This document shows, in pieces, positions 9,433 to 19,533 of a DNA stretch of 64,000 bases. The notes below the pieces were generated by a model. The model saw nothing but the letters and a program-made list of their open reading frames with translations, ran no database searches and was not told where the DNA came from. Each line of letters opens with the position of its first letter. Positions within the stretch are counted from its first letter, which is position 1. The DNA comes from Pseudaestuariivita atlantica (GTDB lineage: Bacteria; Pseudomonadota; Alphaproteobacteria; Rhodobacterales; Rhodobacteraceae), in the NCBI RefSeq assembly GCF_001205715.1, contig NZ_AQQZ01000001.1:496001-560000 (forward strand), read 5' to 3'. A program made the translations under genes and the position numbers.

Positions 9433-10404
9433 TCACCAGCGCAGCGCCACCGCGCCCCACGCCAGCCCGCCGCCGATGGCCTCGGTCACGACCAGGTCGC
9501 CGTCCTTGATCTGGCCGTTGGCGCGGCCAACCGACATCGCCAGCGGGATCGACGCGGCCGAGGTGTTGCCGTGGTCCTGCACGGTCACGACGACCTTGCT
9601 CATGGGCAGGTTCATCTTCTTCGCGGTGCCCTCGATGATGCGGATATTGGCCTGGTGCGGCACGATCCAGTCCACGTCCGTCGCCGTCAGGCCGGCCTTG
9701 TCCAGCGCCGCCTTGGCGGTCGCGGCAAGCTTGGTCACCGCGTGGCGGAAGACCTGGTTGCCCTCCATCCGCAAATAGCCCGTCGACTGGGTCGATACGC
9801 CCCCGTCGACATACAGCAAGTCCTTGAAACGCCCGTCGGAATTGAGGTCGGTTGCCAGGATGCCGCGATCCTGCGGCGTGCCCGCGCCCTCCTGCGATTC
9901 GAGGACCAGCGCCCCCGCGCCGTCACCGAACAGGACGCAGGTTGTGCGGTCGGTCCAGTCCATGATCCGGCTGAACGTCTCGGCCCCGATGACAAGCACA
10001 CGCTCGGCCTGGCCCGACACGATCAGCGCGTTGGCGTTGGTCATGGCAAAGATGAAACCGGCGCAGACCGCCTGCACGTCGAAGGCAAAGCCGTGCTTCA
10101 TGCCGATCTTGGCCTGCACCATGGTCGCGGCAGAGGGGAAGGTCAGGTCGGCGGTGGAGGTCGCCACGATGATCGCGTCGATATCCGACGCCTTCAGACC
10201 GGCATTGACCAGCGCGATATCGGCGGCGCGGGCGGCCATGTCCGAAGTCGTCTGCCCCTCGGCGGCGAAATGACGGCGCTCGATCCCGGTGCGGGCGCGA
10301 ATCCACTCGTCCGACGTGTCGAGCGTCTCCTCGAAATACGCATTCGGTACCACGCGCTCGGGCAGATAATGCCCCACGCCCCTGATCACTGCCCGCCGGG
10401 TCAT
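9433..10404 (-). CDS. fabH: 3-oxoacyl-ACP synthase III
   Basis: A 323-residue condensing enzyme that starts fatty-acid synthesis by joining acetyl-CoA to malonyl-ACP. The catalytic triad is visible: Cys114 in DVQAVCAGF, His250 in WIVPHQANIR and Asn280 in DHGNTSAAS. The length is normal for the family. The start overlaps the end of plsX by four bases, so the two are coupled; plsX-fabH pairing is typical. Confidence 0.96.
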   Translation of the reverse strand: MTRRAVIRGVGHYLPERVVPNAYFEETLDTSDEWIRARTGIERRHFAAEGQTTSDMAARAADIALVNAGLKASDIDAIIVATSTADLTFPSAATMVQAKIGMKHGFAFDVQAVCAGFIFAMTNANALIVSGQAERVLVIGAETFSRIMDWTDRTTCVLFGDGAGALVLESQEGAGTPQDRGILATDLNSDGRFKDLLYVDGGVSTQSTGYLRMEGNQVFRHAVTKLAATAKAALDKAGLTATDVDWIVPHQANIRIIEGTAKKMNLPMSKVVVTVQDHGNTSAASIPLAMSVGRANGQIKDGDLVVTEAIGGGLAWGAVALRW

Positions 10405-11531
10405 GCCTTGTTGGCCTCTTGGTCTTTGTCTTGTTGTTGTTGTTGGTCTGCGTCAGAAACGGCCTCGTCAGCCGTCTGCGCGGCAAGCGCCACGCGCGCG
10501 GCCAGCCGTTCGGAAAAGCCCGATTGCGCCAGTTCGAACGCGAGCTTGATCGCGGCCGAGATCCCGGTCGCATCCGCCGCGCCGTGGCTCTTGACCACCG
10601 TGCCGTTCAGCCCGAGGAACACGCCGCCATTGACGCGGCGCGGGTCGATCCGCTGGCGCAGGCGGCGCAGCGATGTCAGCGCCAGAAGCGAGGCCAGCCG
10701 CGACAGGGGGGTGTAGCGGAACGCCTCGCGCAGCAACTCGCCGATCAGGCTCGCCGTGCCTTCGCCGGTCTTCAGCGCGACATTGCCGGTGAACCCGTCG
10801 GTCACGACCACGTCGACATTGTCGCCGGGAATGTCGCTGCCTTCGACGAAGCCCACGAAATCGAATTGCGACCGGTCCGCCAGGGCCGCGATCATCTCGT
10901 GCGCGGTCTTCAGCTCGGCCCGGCCCTTGTGTTCCTCGGTCCCGACATTCAGCAGGCCGATGCGCGGGCGTTTCAGCCCCATGCCGTTGCGGGCATAACT
11001 GACGCCCATCAGCGCGTATTGCACGAGGTCGGACGCATCGGCGCGAATGTCCGCACCCACGTCCAGCATGATGTTGAAGCCCTGCGGATTGCGCGACGGC
11101 CACAGCACCGCGATGGCGGGGCGGGCCACGCCGGGCAGCTTGCGCAGGCGGATCATGCTCAGCGCCATCAGCGCGCCGGTATTGCCGCAGGAGACCGCCA
11201 CCGTCGCCTCGCCCTCGCGCACCGATTCGAGGGCCGACCACATCGACGTGCCCTTGCCCGAGCGCATGACCTGGCTTGGCTTGTCGTCCATCTTGACGAC
11301 ATCGGTCGCATCGCGGAACGCCACGCGGCCCGCCAGCGGCTTGCGCTTGGCGACCAGCTTTTCCAGCGTGTCCTGCGGACCGTGCAGAATGAAATGAAGC
11401 GCGGGGTTGATCTTGGCCGACCGGGCCATGCCGGCCACCACGACCGATGGCCCCAAATCGCCACCCATGGCGTCGATCGACAATACGATGCGCCCGGACC
11501 CCTTAGTCGGTGGTTTGGGCGCCTCGGTCAT
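10401..11531 (-). CDS. plsX: Phosphate acyltransferase PlsX
   Basis: A 376-residue enzyme that makes acyl-phosphate from acyl-ACP for phospholipid synthesis. Family motifs include RIVLSIDAMGGDLGPSVVV, SCGNTGALMALSMI, LLNVGTEEHKG and VVVTDGFTGNVALKT. The C-terminus carries a run of five Gln encoded by repeated CAA triplets, a likely slippage-prone tract in a tail with no catalytic role. rpmF lies 22 bp upstream and fabH overlaps downstream. Confidence 0.95.
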   Translation of the reverse strand: MTEAPKPPTKGSGRIVLSIDAMGGDLGPSVVVAGMARSAKINPALHFILHGPQDTLEKLVAKRKPLAGRVAFRDATDVVKMDDKPSQVMRSGKGTSMWSALESVREGEATVAVSCGNTGALMALSMIRLRKLPGVARPAIAVLWPSRNPQGFNIMLDVGADIRADASDLVQYALMGVSYARNGMGLKRPRIGLLNVGTEEHKGRAELKTAHEMIAALADRSQFDFVGFVEGSDIPGDNVDVVVTDGFTGNVALKTGEGTASLIGELLREAFRYTPLSRLASLLALTSLRRLRQRIDPRRVNGGVFLGLNGTVVKSHGAADATGISAAIKLAFELAQSGFSERLAARVALAAQTADEAVSDADQQQQQDKDQEANKA

Positions 11532-11553
11532 CTGTCACCTGCGCGGACGGGTC

Positions 11554-11760
11554 TTATGCGGCGTCTTCGTCCAGATCGATCTCGTCGACCATGGCCACGA
11601 CCTCACGCTCACGGTAGTGACCGCAGGCGGGGCAGACGTGATGCGGGCGTTTCATTTCGCCGCAATTGTCGCATTCGTTCGGGTTCGCGGCCGTCAGCGA
11701 GTCATGCGCACGACGGTTGTTACGACGCGATTTCGAAACCTTGTTCTGCTGGACAGCCAT
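11554..11760 (-). CDS. rpmF: 50S ribosomal protein L32
   Basis: A 68-residue ribosomal protein with the family start [21 protein letters not shown] zinc-binding four-cysteine arrangement is intact: CDNCGE, then CPACGHY. The acidic tail is usual for alphaproteobacteria. It sits between DUF177 and plsX on the same strand. The 204-bp gap before it probably holds its own promoter. Confidence 0.96.
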   Translation of the reverse strand: MAVQQNKVSKSRRNNRRAHDSLTAANPNECDNCGEMKRPHHVCPACGHYREREVVAMVDEIDLDEDAA

Positions 11761-11964
11761 GTCCTCAACCTATCTTTCCAGTGACCGGTGCGTGCCCTCG
11801 GGGGGCGGGGCCGGGTCCGTTTGCCAGGGGCGGCGCGCGATGGACGCGCGCAACCCGCGTTATTCCGTGTCCGCGGCTCATAATTCGGATCATGCGCGCG
11901 GGGCAAGTGGTATTTGCCGGGAGGCGCGGAAAATACGCGTTTCGCGGGCAATGGCAAGCCCGGA

Positions 11965-12531
11965 TCAGCTTTCGCCGTCGCCCAGCTTGTCGCGCAGCGC
12001 CTTCAGGGCGGCAAAGGGCTTTACATCCGCGTCGCGCATCGGCGCCACGCCCGGCTCGGCAAAGACCATCTCGCCCGCCTCAACGCCCTCGGCGCGGGGA
12101 TAGGCGGGCAGGTTCAGCGCCAGCGCCTCGGCGAGAATCGCCAAGAGGTCGATTTCGGGGCCCAAGGGTTCGAGGGATTCGTCCTCGGGCATCTCGACCT
12201 CGTCACCCTCGGGCGCTTCCAGCCCGTCGACATACATCCGCTCGACGTCGGCCTCGATCCGGGTGGTCACGGGGGCCAGCGTCACGACGCAGGGCTGCAC
12301 CACCGTCGCGCCCAGCCGCGCGCGCAGGCGGAAATTGCGCGCGCCCACCGGCTCGACCGCGCCCGAAAGGCGCATCTTGCGCAGCGCCGACAGGTCAAGG
12401 TCGCGGATCAGCGCCTCAATGGTTTCGGGCAGGGGCGCGACGTCGAACCGCGTATCCTTGCGGTGCGACAGGTCCGCCGTGCGCAGCACGTGCGCCGGGT
12501 CGTGCAGCGGGTCGGTCAGCTGTGTCGGCAT
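11965..12531 (-). CDS. DUF177 (YceD-like) protein
   Basis: A 188-residue member of the YceD/DUF177 family, which is nearly always encoded just before rpmF. Members are linked to 23S rRNA and ribosome biogenesis. The diagnostic CxxTLxP segment is present as QPCVVTLAPVTTRIE, followed by the acidic region and the ILAEALALNLPAYPRA block. It begins the minus-strand run of lipid and ribosome genes and is divergent from bamE. Confidence 0.86.
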   Translation of the reverse strand: MPTQLTDPLHDPAHVLRTADLSHRKDTRFDVAPLPETIEALIRDLDLSALRKMRLSGAVEPVGARNFRLRARLGATVVQPCVVTLAPVTTRIEADVERMYVDGLEAPEGDEVEMPEDESLEPLGPEIDLLAILAEALALNLPAYPRAEGVEAGEMVFAEPGVAPMRDADVKPFAALKALRDKLGDGES

Positions 12532-12619
12532 GGGCAGGCCCCGTCCTTGGCTTGAATGAAGATCAATCCTTTAGTAAGCCGGGTTAAAAGGCGGAACACG
12601 CCGTGACAAGAGGGCAGAC

Positions 12620-13081
12620 ATGCCGGGCACAACTCAGACATTGCGGATCGCGGTTGCCGCGCTCGCCCTCGTGGCCCTGTCGGCCTGCACGGCGCAATTC
12701 CGCAATCACGGCTATATCCCGCTGGAAGAAGACCTGAGCCAGATCGTCGTCGGCATCGACACGCGCGACACCGTCGCCGACATCGTGGGCGAACCGTCGA
12801 CAGCGGGCGTGCTGAACGAATCCGGCTTCTACTACGTGCGCTCCCGCGTGCGCACCTTCGCCTATCGCCGCCCCGAAGTGGTGGAGCGCGAGGTGCTGGC
12901 GATCTCCTTCGACGAGGCGGGCGTGGTCACCAACATCGAACGCTTCGGGCTGGAAAACGGGCAGGTCGTGCCGCTGGCGCGCCGGGTCACCAAGTCCAAC
13001 ACCGCCGATATCGGGTTCATTCGCCGCTTGCTGAGAAACCTCGGCAATTTCAACGCGGGCGATCTCCTCGGCGCCCGCTGA
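12620..13081 (+). CDS. bamE: Outer-membrane assembly lipoprotein BamE
   Basis: A 153-residue lipoprotein of the beta-barrel assembly machinery. A signal peptide ends in a lipobox LSAC at about residues 24-27, so the mature protein starts at Cys27 and should go to the outer membrane. The SmpA/OmlA fold is recognised from GIDTRDTVADIVGEPS and the following strand VLNESGFYYVRSRV. It is divergent from the DUF177 gene, with 88 bp between them. olsB follows on the same strand. Confidence 0.88.
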   Translation: MPGTTQTLRIAVAALALVALSACTAQFRNHGYIPLEEDLSQIVVGIDTRDTVADIVGEPSTAGVLNESGFYYVRSRVRTFAYRRPEVVEREVLAISFDEAGVVTNIERFGLENGQVVPLARRVTKSNTADIGFIRRLLRNLGNFNAGDLLGAR

Positions 13082-13143
13082 CGTCACGACTTGAGACCGT
13101 GCCGCTGGCCTGAACGCGGCAACCCCCGGTATGCAGAGTGCCG

Positions 13144-13896
13144 ATGATCACGCTGAACAAGGGCCGCTACGCGGCACGCCATGCCGAAAGTGATGCCGAT
13201 CTGCGCGCGGCGCAGGCGCTGCGCTACCGCGTGTTCGCCCGCGACGGCAGCCGTCTGAACGATCCCGACGGGCTTGATCGCGACCGGTTCGATGCCGAAT
13301 GCGTGCACGTGCTGATCGAGGACACCCGCACCGGCCGCCTTGCCTGCTGTTTCCGCATGATGCCGCTTGAGGGCGGGGCGCAGATCTCGCGCAGTTATTC
13401 CGCGCAGTATTACGAATTGTCGGCGCTGGCCGGGTTCGAAGGCCGGTTGCTGGAAATGGGGCGCTTCTGCATCGACCCCGAGGCGCGCAACGCCGACGTT
13501 TTGCGCGTGGCGTGGGGGGCGATGACCCGGTTCGTGGACGAGACGGGGGTGGAGTTGCTGTTCGGCTGCACCTCGTTCGAGGGCACCGATGCCGCGGCCT
13601 ATCACGACGCCTTTGCCATGCTGCGCGACCGCCACCTTGCGCCCGGCCGCTGGTTGCCGCGCGTCAAGGCGCCGAACGTCTTCCGGTTCGCCAACCGGTT
13701 GCGGCGTTCGCCCGATGCCACGCGCGCCCAACGCACGATGCCGCCCCTGTTGCGCACCTACCTGTCGATGGGCGGCTGGGTCAGCGACCACGCCGTGATC
13801 GACGCGCACATGAACACGCTGCACGTCTTCACCGGGGTCGAGATCGGCCGCATCCCGCCCGCCCGCAAGCGCCTGTTGCGGGCCGTGGCGGGGTAG
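13144..13896 (+). CDS. olsB: L-ornithine N-alpha-acyltransferase
   Basis: A GNAT-fold acyltransferase of 250 residues that adds a 3-hydroxyacyl chain to ornithine, making lyso-ornithine lipid. Recognised by GRYAARHAESDADLRAAQ, ALRYRVFARDG, the LLEMGRFCIDP block and the C-terminal PPLLRTYLSMGGWVSDHAV, which are shared by OlsB proteins. I chose the ATG at 13144; a GTG at 13138 in the same frame is also possible. No olsA lies beside it. A hairpin repeat follows directly after the stop. Confidence 0.88.
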   Translation: MITLNKGRYAARHAESDADLRAAQALRYRVFARDGSRLNDPDGLDRDRFDAECVHVLIEDTRTGRLACCFRMMPLEGGAQISRSYSAQYYELSALAGFEGRLLEMGRFCIDPEARNADVLRVAWGAMTRFVDETGVELLFGCTSFEGTDAAAYHDAFAMLRDRHLAPGRWLPRVKAPNVFRFANRLRRSPDATRAQRTMPPLLRTYLSMGGWVSDHAVIDAHMNTLHVFTGVEIGRIPPARKRLLRAVAG

Positions 13897-13906
13897 CCCG
13901 AGCCGC

Positions 13907-14068
13907 GCGCGCGGAATCAAGGGCGTCAGCCCGCCGCGCATCGACGGGCCGCCCCCCGGCACGTCGATCTGGCTGGGGCCTGGTGCATCGCGGGGGTGTC
14001 ATGCGGGCGTGGCAGGCATAAAGCGCATCAGCGGCACCTTCGGATCGACGCACCGCGGCCCGTCGATG
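13907..14068 (+). repeat. Dispersed 162-bp hairpin repeat, copy A
   Basis: First of six full copies of an intergenic repeat family; I call the orientation with GGAATCAAGG first 'forward'. Order of parts: GCGCGGAATCAAGG; a small stem GGGC/GCCC; a long stem ATCGACG/CGTCGAT around 13940-13968; a middle block with GGTGCATCGC and GGCAGGCATAAA; and a closing palindromic block GGATCGACGCACCGCGGCCC. It lies between olsB and the ABC-F gene, both on the plus strand, and supplies a misleading upstream ATG to the latter. Confidence 0.85.
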
Positions 14069-14116
14069 CGCGGCTCCCCCTTGCGCCGCCGCGCGCCCAA
14101 GGCTAGCTCACCCGCC

Positions 14117-15916
<1,800 letters not shown>

Positions 15917-15927
15917 CGCGCGCCGCG

Positions 15928-16088
15928 TGTCGTCGGGCCGCGGTGCGGCGATCCGAAGACGCCGCTACACACCTTTATCGTCGCAATATCCGCAAACCAT
16001 ACCAGCGATGCGCGGATGGCAGACAGATCGCCGTGCCGGGGGGCGGCCCGGCGATGCGCGGCGGCCTGCGGCCTTGATTCCGCGCCGG
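15928..16088 (-). repeat. Dispersed hairpin repeat, copy B (most diverged)
   Basis: A reverse-orientation copy of about 161 bp between the convergent ABC-F and aldolase genes. It is the most diverged copy but keeps its stems: the usual ATCGACG/CGTCGAT becomes ATCGCCG/CGGCGAT, so both arms changed together. The small stem is GGCC/GGCC instead of GGGC/GCCC. The end GCCTTGATTCCGCGC is unchanged. The middle block keeps only fragments. It may act as a shared 3' hairpin for the two genes. Confidence 0.8.
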
Positions 16089-16090
16089 CG

Positions 16091-16984
16091 CTACCCCGCG
16101 ACCGACGCCTCGTAGATCGACGTGATCGTCGCGGCGAGCGTCGCATCGAACTCCGCGTCCGACTGCTTGGCCGACAGACCCTCGGTCAGCGCGCGGGAGA
16201 AGCTGGCGATCATGCCCGTGTTGCGCGCCAGCCGCGCATTGGCCTCTTCGCGGCTGTATCCGCCCGACAGGGCCACCACGCGCATCACCTGGGGATGATC
16301 GATCAACACCTTGTAATGGTTATCCATTTCCGGAAGCGTCAGCTTCAGCATGATGCGCTGGTCGTCCGGCAGCGCCTCCAGCTGCGCAAGGATGGCCGAG
16401 CGCAGCATGTCCTCCGCCTCCGCCTTGTCGGGGATCGAGATGGTGACCTCCGGTTCAAGGATCGGCACCAGCCCGTGGCCGAGGATCTGCCGGCCGATCT
16501 CGAACTGCTGGGCGACGTTGCGCTCCACCCCTTCGGCATTGGCCGCGCCGATGACCGAGCGCATCTTGGTCCCGAACACCCCGTGGCCCACGGCGCGGGC
16601 GCAGACCTCGTCCAGCGTCGGCATCGGCTTCATGACCTGCACGCCGTCGGCGGCCTCTTCCAGCCCGTTGTCGACCTTCAGGAAGGGCACGACGCGCCGG
16701 TCTTCCCACAGGTAGCGGGCCGAGGGCTTGCCGCCGATCTCGCGGTCCATCGTCATTTCGAACAGGATCGCGCCCATCACCTTGTCGCCGGTGAAGGCGG
16801 GCGACATCACGATGCGCGACCGCATAGCGTGGATCAGGTCGAACATCTCGTCATCGTTGGAATACTCTGATTCCTCGATCCCGTAGAGCCGCAGCGCCTT
16901 GGGCGTCGATCCGCCGGACTGGTCCAAGGCCGCGATGAACCCTTCGCCGAATTCCGCCTGTCTGGCCATTTCCGCGTTCGACAT
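16091..16984 (-). CDS. Fructose-bisphosphate aldolase, class I
   Basis: A 297-residue class I (Schiff-base) aldolase of the bacterial type, cleaving fructose 1,6-bisphosphate to glyceraldehyde 3-phosphate and DHAP. Recognised from FIAALDQSGGSTPKAL, the PFLKVDNGLE strand, LVPILEPEV and RIMLKLTLP, whose Lys is the expected Schiff-base residue. It lies downstream of pgk on the same strand, so the two glycolytic genes probably form one unit. An AAAAAGGA ribosome-binding site precedes the ATG. Confidence 0.92.
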   Translation of the reverse strand: MSNAEMARQAEFGEGFIAALDQSGGSTPKALRLYGIEESEYSNDDEMFDLIHAMRSRIVMSPAFTGDKVMGAILFEMTMDREIGGKPSARYLWEDRRVVPFLKVDNGLEEAADGVQVMKPMPTLDEVCARAVGHGVFGTKMRSVIGAANAEGVERNVAQQFEIGRQILGHGLVPILEPEVTISIPDKAEAEDMLRSAILAQLEALPDDQRIMLKLTLPEMDNHYKVLIDHPQVMRVVALSGGYSREEANARLARNTGMIASFSRALTEGLSAKQSDAEFDATLAATITSIYEASVAG

Positions 16985-17012
16985 ACCTCAAATCCTTTTT
17001 ATTGATGCGCCA

Positions 17013-17030
17013 CCTTGTCCTATGACAAGG
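17013..17030 (-). terminator. Hairpin between pgk and the aldolase gene
   Basis: CCTTGTC and GACAAGG form a perfect 7-bp stem with a 4-nt loop, just after pgk and 29 bp before the aldolase start. No T-run follows. It could weaken read-through or stabilise the pgk 3' end rather than stop transcription. Confidence 0.4.
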
Positions 17031-17065
17031 CGCGCGCAACGATCAATTGTGGTTGCGCTAACGGA

Positions 17066-18253
17066 TCACCCCAGTGCGGCGACGCCGGGCAGGGTCTTGC
17101 CCTCCATCCATTCAAGGAAGGCACCGCCGGCGGTGGAGATATAGGTGAAATCCTCCGCCGCCCCGGCCTGGTTCAGCGCCGCGACGGTGTCGCCACCTCC
17201 CGCGACCGAGATCAGCTTGCCCTCGCGCGTCAGCGCGGCGGCATGGGCGGCGGCGGCGTTGGTGGCGGCGTCGAAGGGTTCCAGTTCGAACGCACCCAGC
17301 GGGCCGTTCCAGATCAGCGTTTTCGACCGGTCGAGGACCTGCTTGATATGCGCCACGCTGTCGGGACCCGCGTCGAGGATCATCGCGTCCGCCGGGCAGT
17401 CCTCGGCCATGACCACCTCGTGCGGGGCGTTCGCTTTGAATTCGCGGGCGACGACGACGTCGCGGGGCAGAAGGATCTCGCACCCCGCTTCGGCGGCCTT
17501 GGCGGCGATCTCCTTCGCGGTGTCGGTCATGTCGTGTTCGGCCAGCGACTTGCCCACGTCGATGCCCTGTGCGGCGAGGAAGGTGTTGGCCATGCCGCCG
17601 CCGATGATGAGCGTGTCGACCTTCTCGACAAGGTTGCCCAGCAGGTCGAGCTTGGTCGACACCTTCGCGCCACCCACAACGGCAGCCACGGGGCGTTCGG
17701 GCGACCCAAGCGCGCTTTCCAGCGCCGTCAGTTCCGCCTGCATCAGCTTGCCCGCGCAGGCGGGGAGGCGCCGCGCCAGCGCCTCGGTCGAGGCATGGGC
17801 GCGGTGCGCGGCGGAGAAGGCGTCGTTGCAATAGACATCGCCCAGCCGCGCCATCTCGTCCGCGAGGGCGGCGTCGTTCTTCTCTTCGCCCGCATGAAAG
17901 CGCGTGTTCTCGCACAGCAGGACCTCGCCGGGTTGCAGGGCGCCCACCGCGGCCTCGGCCGCCGGGCCCCGGCAATCGGCGACGAAGACGACGGGCGCGC
18001 CAATCGCGGCTTCCAGCGCGGGCACCAGCGGGCGCAGCGACATCTCGGGCACCACCTTGCCCTTGGGCCGCCCGAAATGGGCCAGCAGGATCGGCATTCC
18101 GCCCGCGTCGAGGATGTGGTGCACGGTGGGCACGATCCGGTCGATGCGGGTGGTGTCCGTGACCACGCCATCCTCTACGGGGACGTTGATATCCACGCGC
18201 GTCAGCACGCGCTTGCCGGCAAGGTCGATGTCGGAAAGGGGGGTCCAGGCCAT
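17066..18253 (-). CDS. pgk: Phosphoglycerate kinase
   Basis: A 395-residue glycolytic enzyme transferring phosphate between 1,3-bisphosphoglycerate and ADP. Complete family signatures: [16 protein letters not shown] at the N-terminus, [37 protein letters not shown], the hinge [14 protein letters not shown] and the C-terminal GGGDTVAAL nucleotide loop. It is divergent from the cyclophilin gene pair, with 134 bp between. Confidence 0.97.
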   Translation of the reverse strand: MAWTPLSDIDLAGKRVLTRVDINVPVEDGVVTDTTRIDRIVPTVHHILDAGGMPILLAHFGRPKGKVVPEMSLRPLVPALEAAIGAPVVFVADCRGPAAEAAVGALQPGEVLLCENTRFHAGEEKNDAALADEMARLGDVYCNDAFSAAHRAHASTEALARRLPACAGKLMQAELTALESALGSPERPVAAVVGGAKVSTKLDLLGNLVEKVDTLIIGGGMANTFLAAQGIDVGKSLAEHDMTDTAKEIAAKAAEAGCEILLPRDVVVAREFKANAPHEVVMAEDCPADAMILDAGPDSVAHIKQVLDRSKTLIWNGPLGAFELEPFDAATNAAAAHAAALTREGKLISVAGGGDTVAALNQAGAAEDFTYISTAGGAFLEWMEGKTLPGVAALG

Positions 18254-18387
18254 GTTTGCCTCCGGTTCGTTCGGGTTCGCGCCACCTTTGCGCAGATTCG
18301 CCCGTGCCGGGTCAACCGGGCTTTCCCCCTTTTGCTCAGGCCCCAGAACGGGTAGCCCTTGGGCCGACTTGGAAAAGGAGGGCCCCG

Positions 18388-18897
18388 ATGGCCGAGTACG
18401 ACGATCCCGAGAACACCATCCTGATGGAACTGAAAGACGGCACCGTGGTCATCAAGCTGCTGCCGGACGTAGCACCGGGCCACGTGGAGCGGATGAAGGA
18501 ACTGGCGCGCGAAGGGGCTTATGACAACGTCGCCTTCCACCGCGTGATCGACGGCTTCATGGCGCAGACGGGTGACGTGCAGAACGGCAACATGGAAAAC
18601 GCCTTCAACATCCGCATGGCGGGCACCGGCGGGTCGGACAAGCCGAACCTCAAGGCCGAATTCTCTCGCGTGCCGCATGCGCGCGGGTCGCTGGGCGCGG
18701 CCCGGTCGCAGAACCCCGACAGCGCGAACTCGCAGTTCTTCATCAACTTCAAGGACAACGACTTCCTGAACGGGCAATACACCGTCTATGGCCAGGTGAT
18801 CGAAGGCATGGAGCATGTTGACAACATCACCCGCGGCGAGCCGCCCGCGAACCCCGACCGGATGATCAGCGTCAAGGTGGCCGCCGATGTGGCGTGA
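18388..18897 (+). CDS. ppiB: Peptidyl-prolyl isomerase (cyclophilin), cytoplasmic
   Basis: A 169-residue cyclophilin without a signal peptide, so cytoplasmic. Key motifs are [16 protein letters not shown] and [11 protein letters not shown], which include the active-site Arg, Phe and Gln. An AAGGAG ribosome-binding site 8 bp upstream fixes the ATG at 18388. It overlaps the next gene, a secreted cyclophilin, by 11 bp. Confidence 0.93.
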   Translation: MAEYDDPENTILMELKDGTVVIKLLPDVAPGHVERMKELAREGAYDNVAFHRVIDGFMAQTGDVQNGNMENAFNIRMAGTGGSDKPNLKAEFSRVPHARGSLGAARSQNPDSANSQFFINFKDNDFLNGQYTVYGQVIEGMEHVDNITRGEPPANPDRMISVKVAADVA

Positions 18898-19438
18898 GGC
18901 GGCAGCGGTCGCGCTGACCCTCGCGGCGAGCCCGGCGCTGGCCAAGGGGCTGGAGATCACCATCGCGGGTGAGGCCAACGGCACCGTCACGATCGACCTT
19001 CTGGAAGACGTGGCACCCCTGCACGTGGCGCGCATCACCGAACTGGCGGCCGAAGGTGCCTATGACGGTGTGGTGTTCCACCGCGTGATCGACGGCTTCA
19101 TGGCGCAGACAGGCGACGTGCAATACGGCAAGTCGGGCGGTGACGTGCAATTCGCGGGCCGGGGCGGATCGGACAAGCCCGACCTGCCGGCAGAGTTTTC
19201 CGACGTGCCCTATGACCGCGGCATCGTCGGCATGGCCCGCTCGCAAAACCCCAACAGCGCCAACTCGCAGTTCTTCATCATGTTCGACGAAGGCTATTTC
19301 CTGAACGGTCAATACACGGTCGTGGGCCGCGTGACCGACGGGATGGACGTGGTCGACGCGATCAAGCGCGGCACCGGCCCGAACGGCATGGTGATCGGCG
19401 CCGCCGATTACATGCAGACGGTGACCGTGACCGAGTAG
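18887..19438 (+). CDS. Peptidyl-prolyl isomerase (cyclophilin), exported
   Basis: A 183-residue cyclophilin with a signal peptide ending at about ASPALAKG (residue 20), so a periplasmic folding catalyst is expected. It shares [18 protein letters not shown] and [11 protein letters not shown] with the preceding gene. The adjacent, overlapping arrangement suggests a tandem duplication with one copy gaining export. A strong terminator follows 28 bp after the stop. Confidence 0.93.
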   Translation: MWREAAAVALTLAASPALAKGLEITIAGEANGTVTIDLLEDVAPLHVARITELAAEGAYDGVVFHRVIDGFMAQTGDVQYGKSGGDVQFAGRGGSDKPDLPAEFSDVPYDRGIVGMARSQNPNSANSQFFIMFDEGYFLNGQYTVVGRVTDGMDVVDAIKRGTGPNGMVIGAADYMQTVTVTE

Positions 19439-19466
19439 GTCCACGCACATCCTGTCACGATTGCGT

Positions 19467-19493
19467 AAAGGGGGCTGTGGCGGCCCCCTTTTT
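19467..19493 (+). terminator. Rho-independent terminator after the cyclophilin pair
   Basis: AAAGGGGGC and GCCCCCTTT form a 9-bp stem with a 7-nt loop, continuing into a run of five T. This is the clearest intrinsic terminator in the window. Confidence 0.9.
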
Positions 19494-19533
19494 CTTGCCA
19501 TCCTTGGCGTGACACGACGCACAGGAGGGCAAG

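Noticed and set aside
14009-14116. Upstream in-frame start for the ABC-F gene
   Set aside because: The extra 36 residues are translated repeat sequence; the protein family starts at about 14117.
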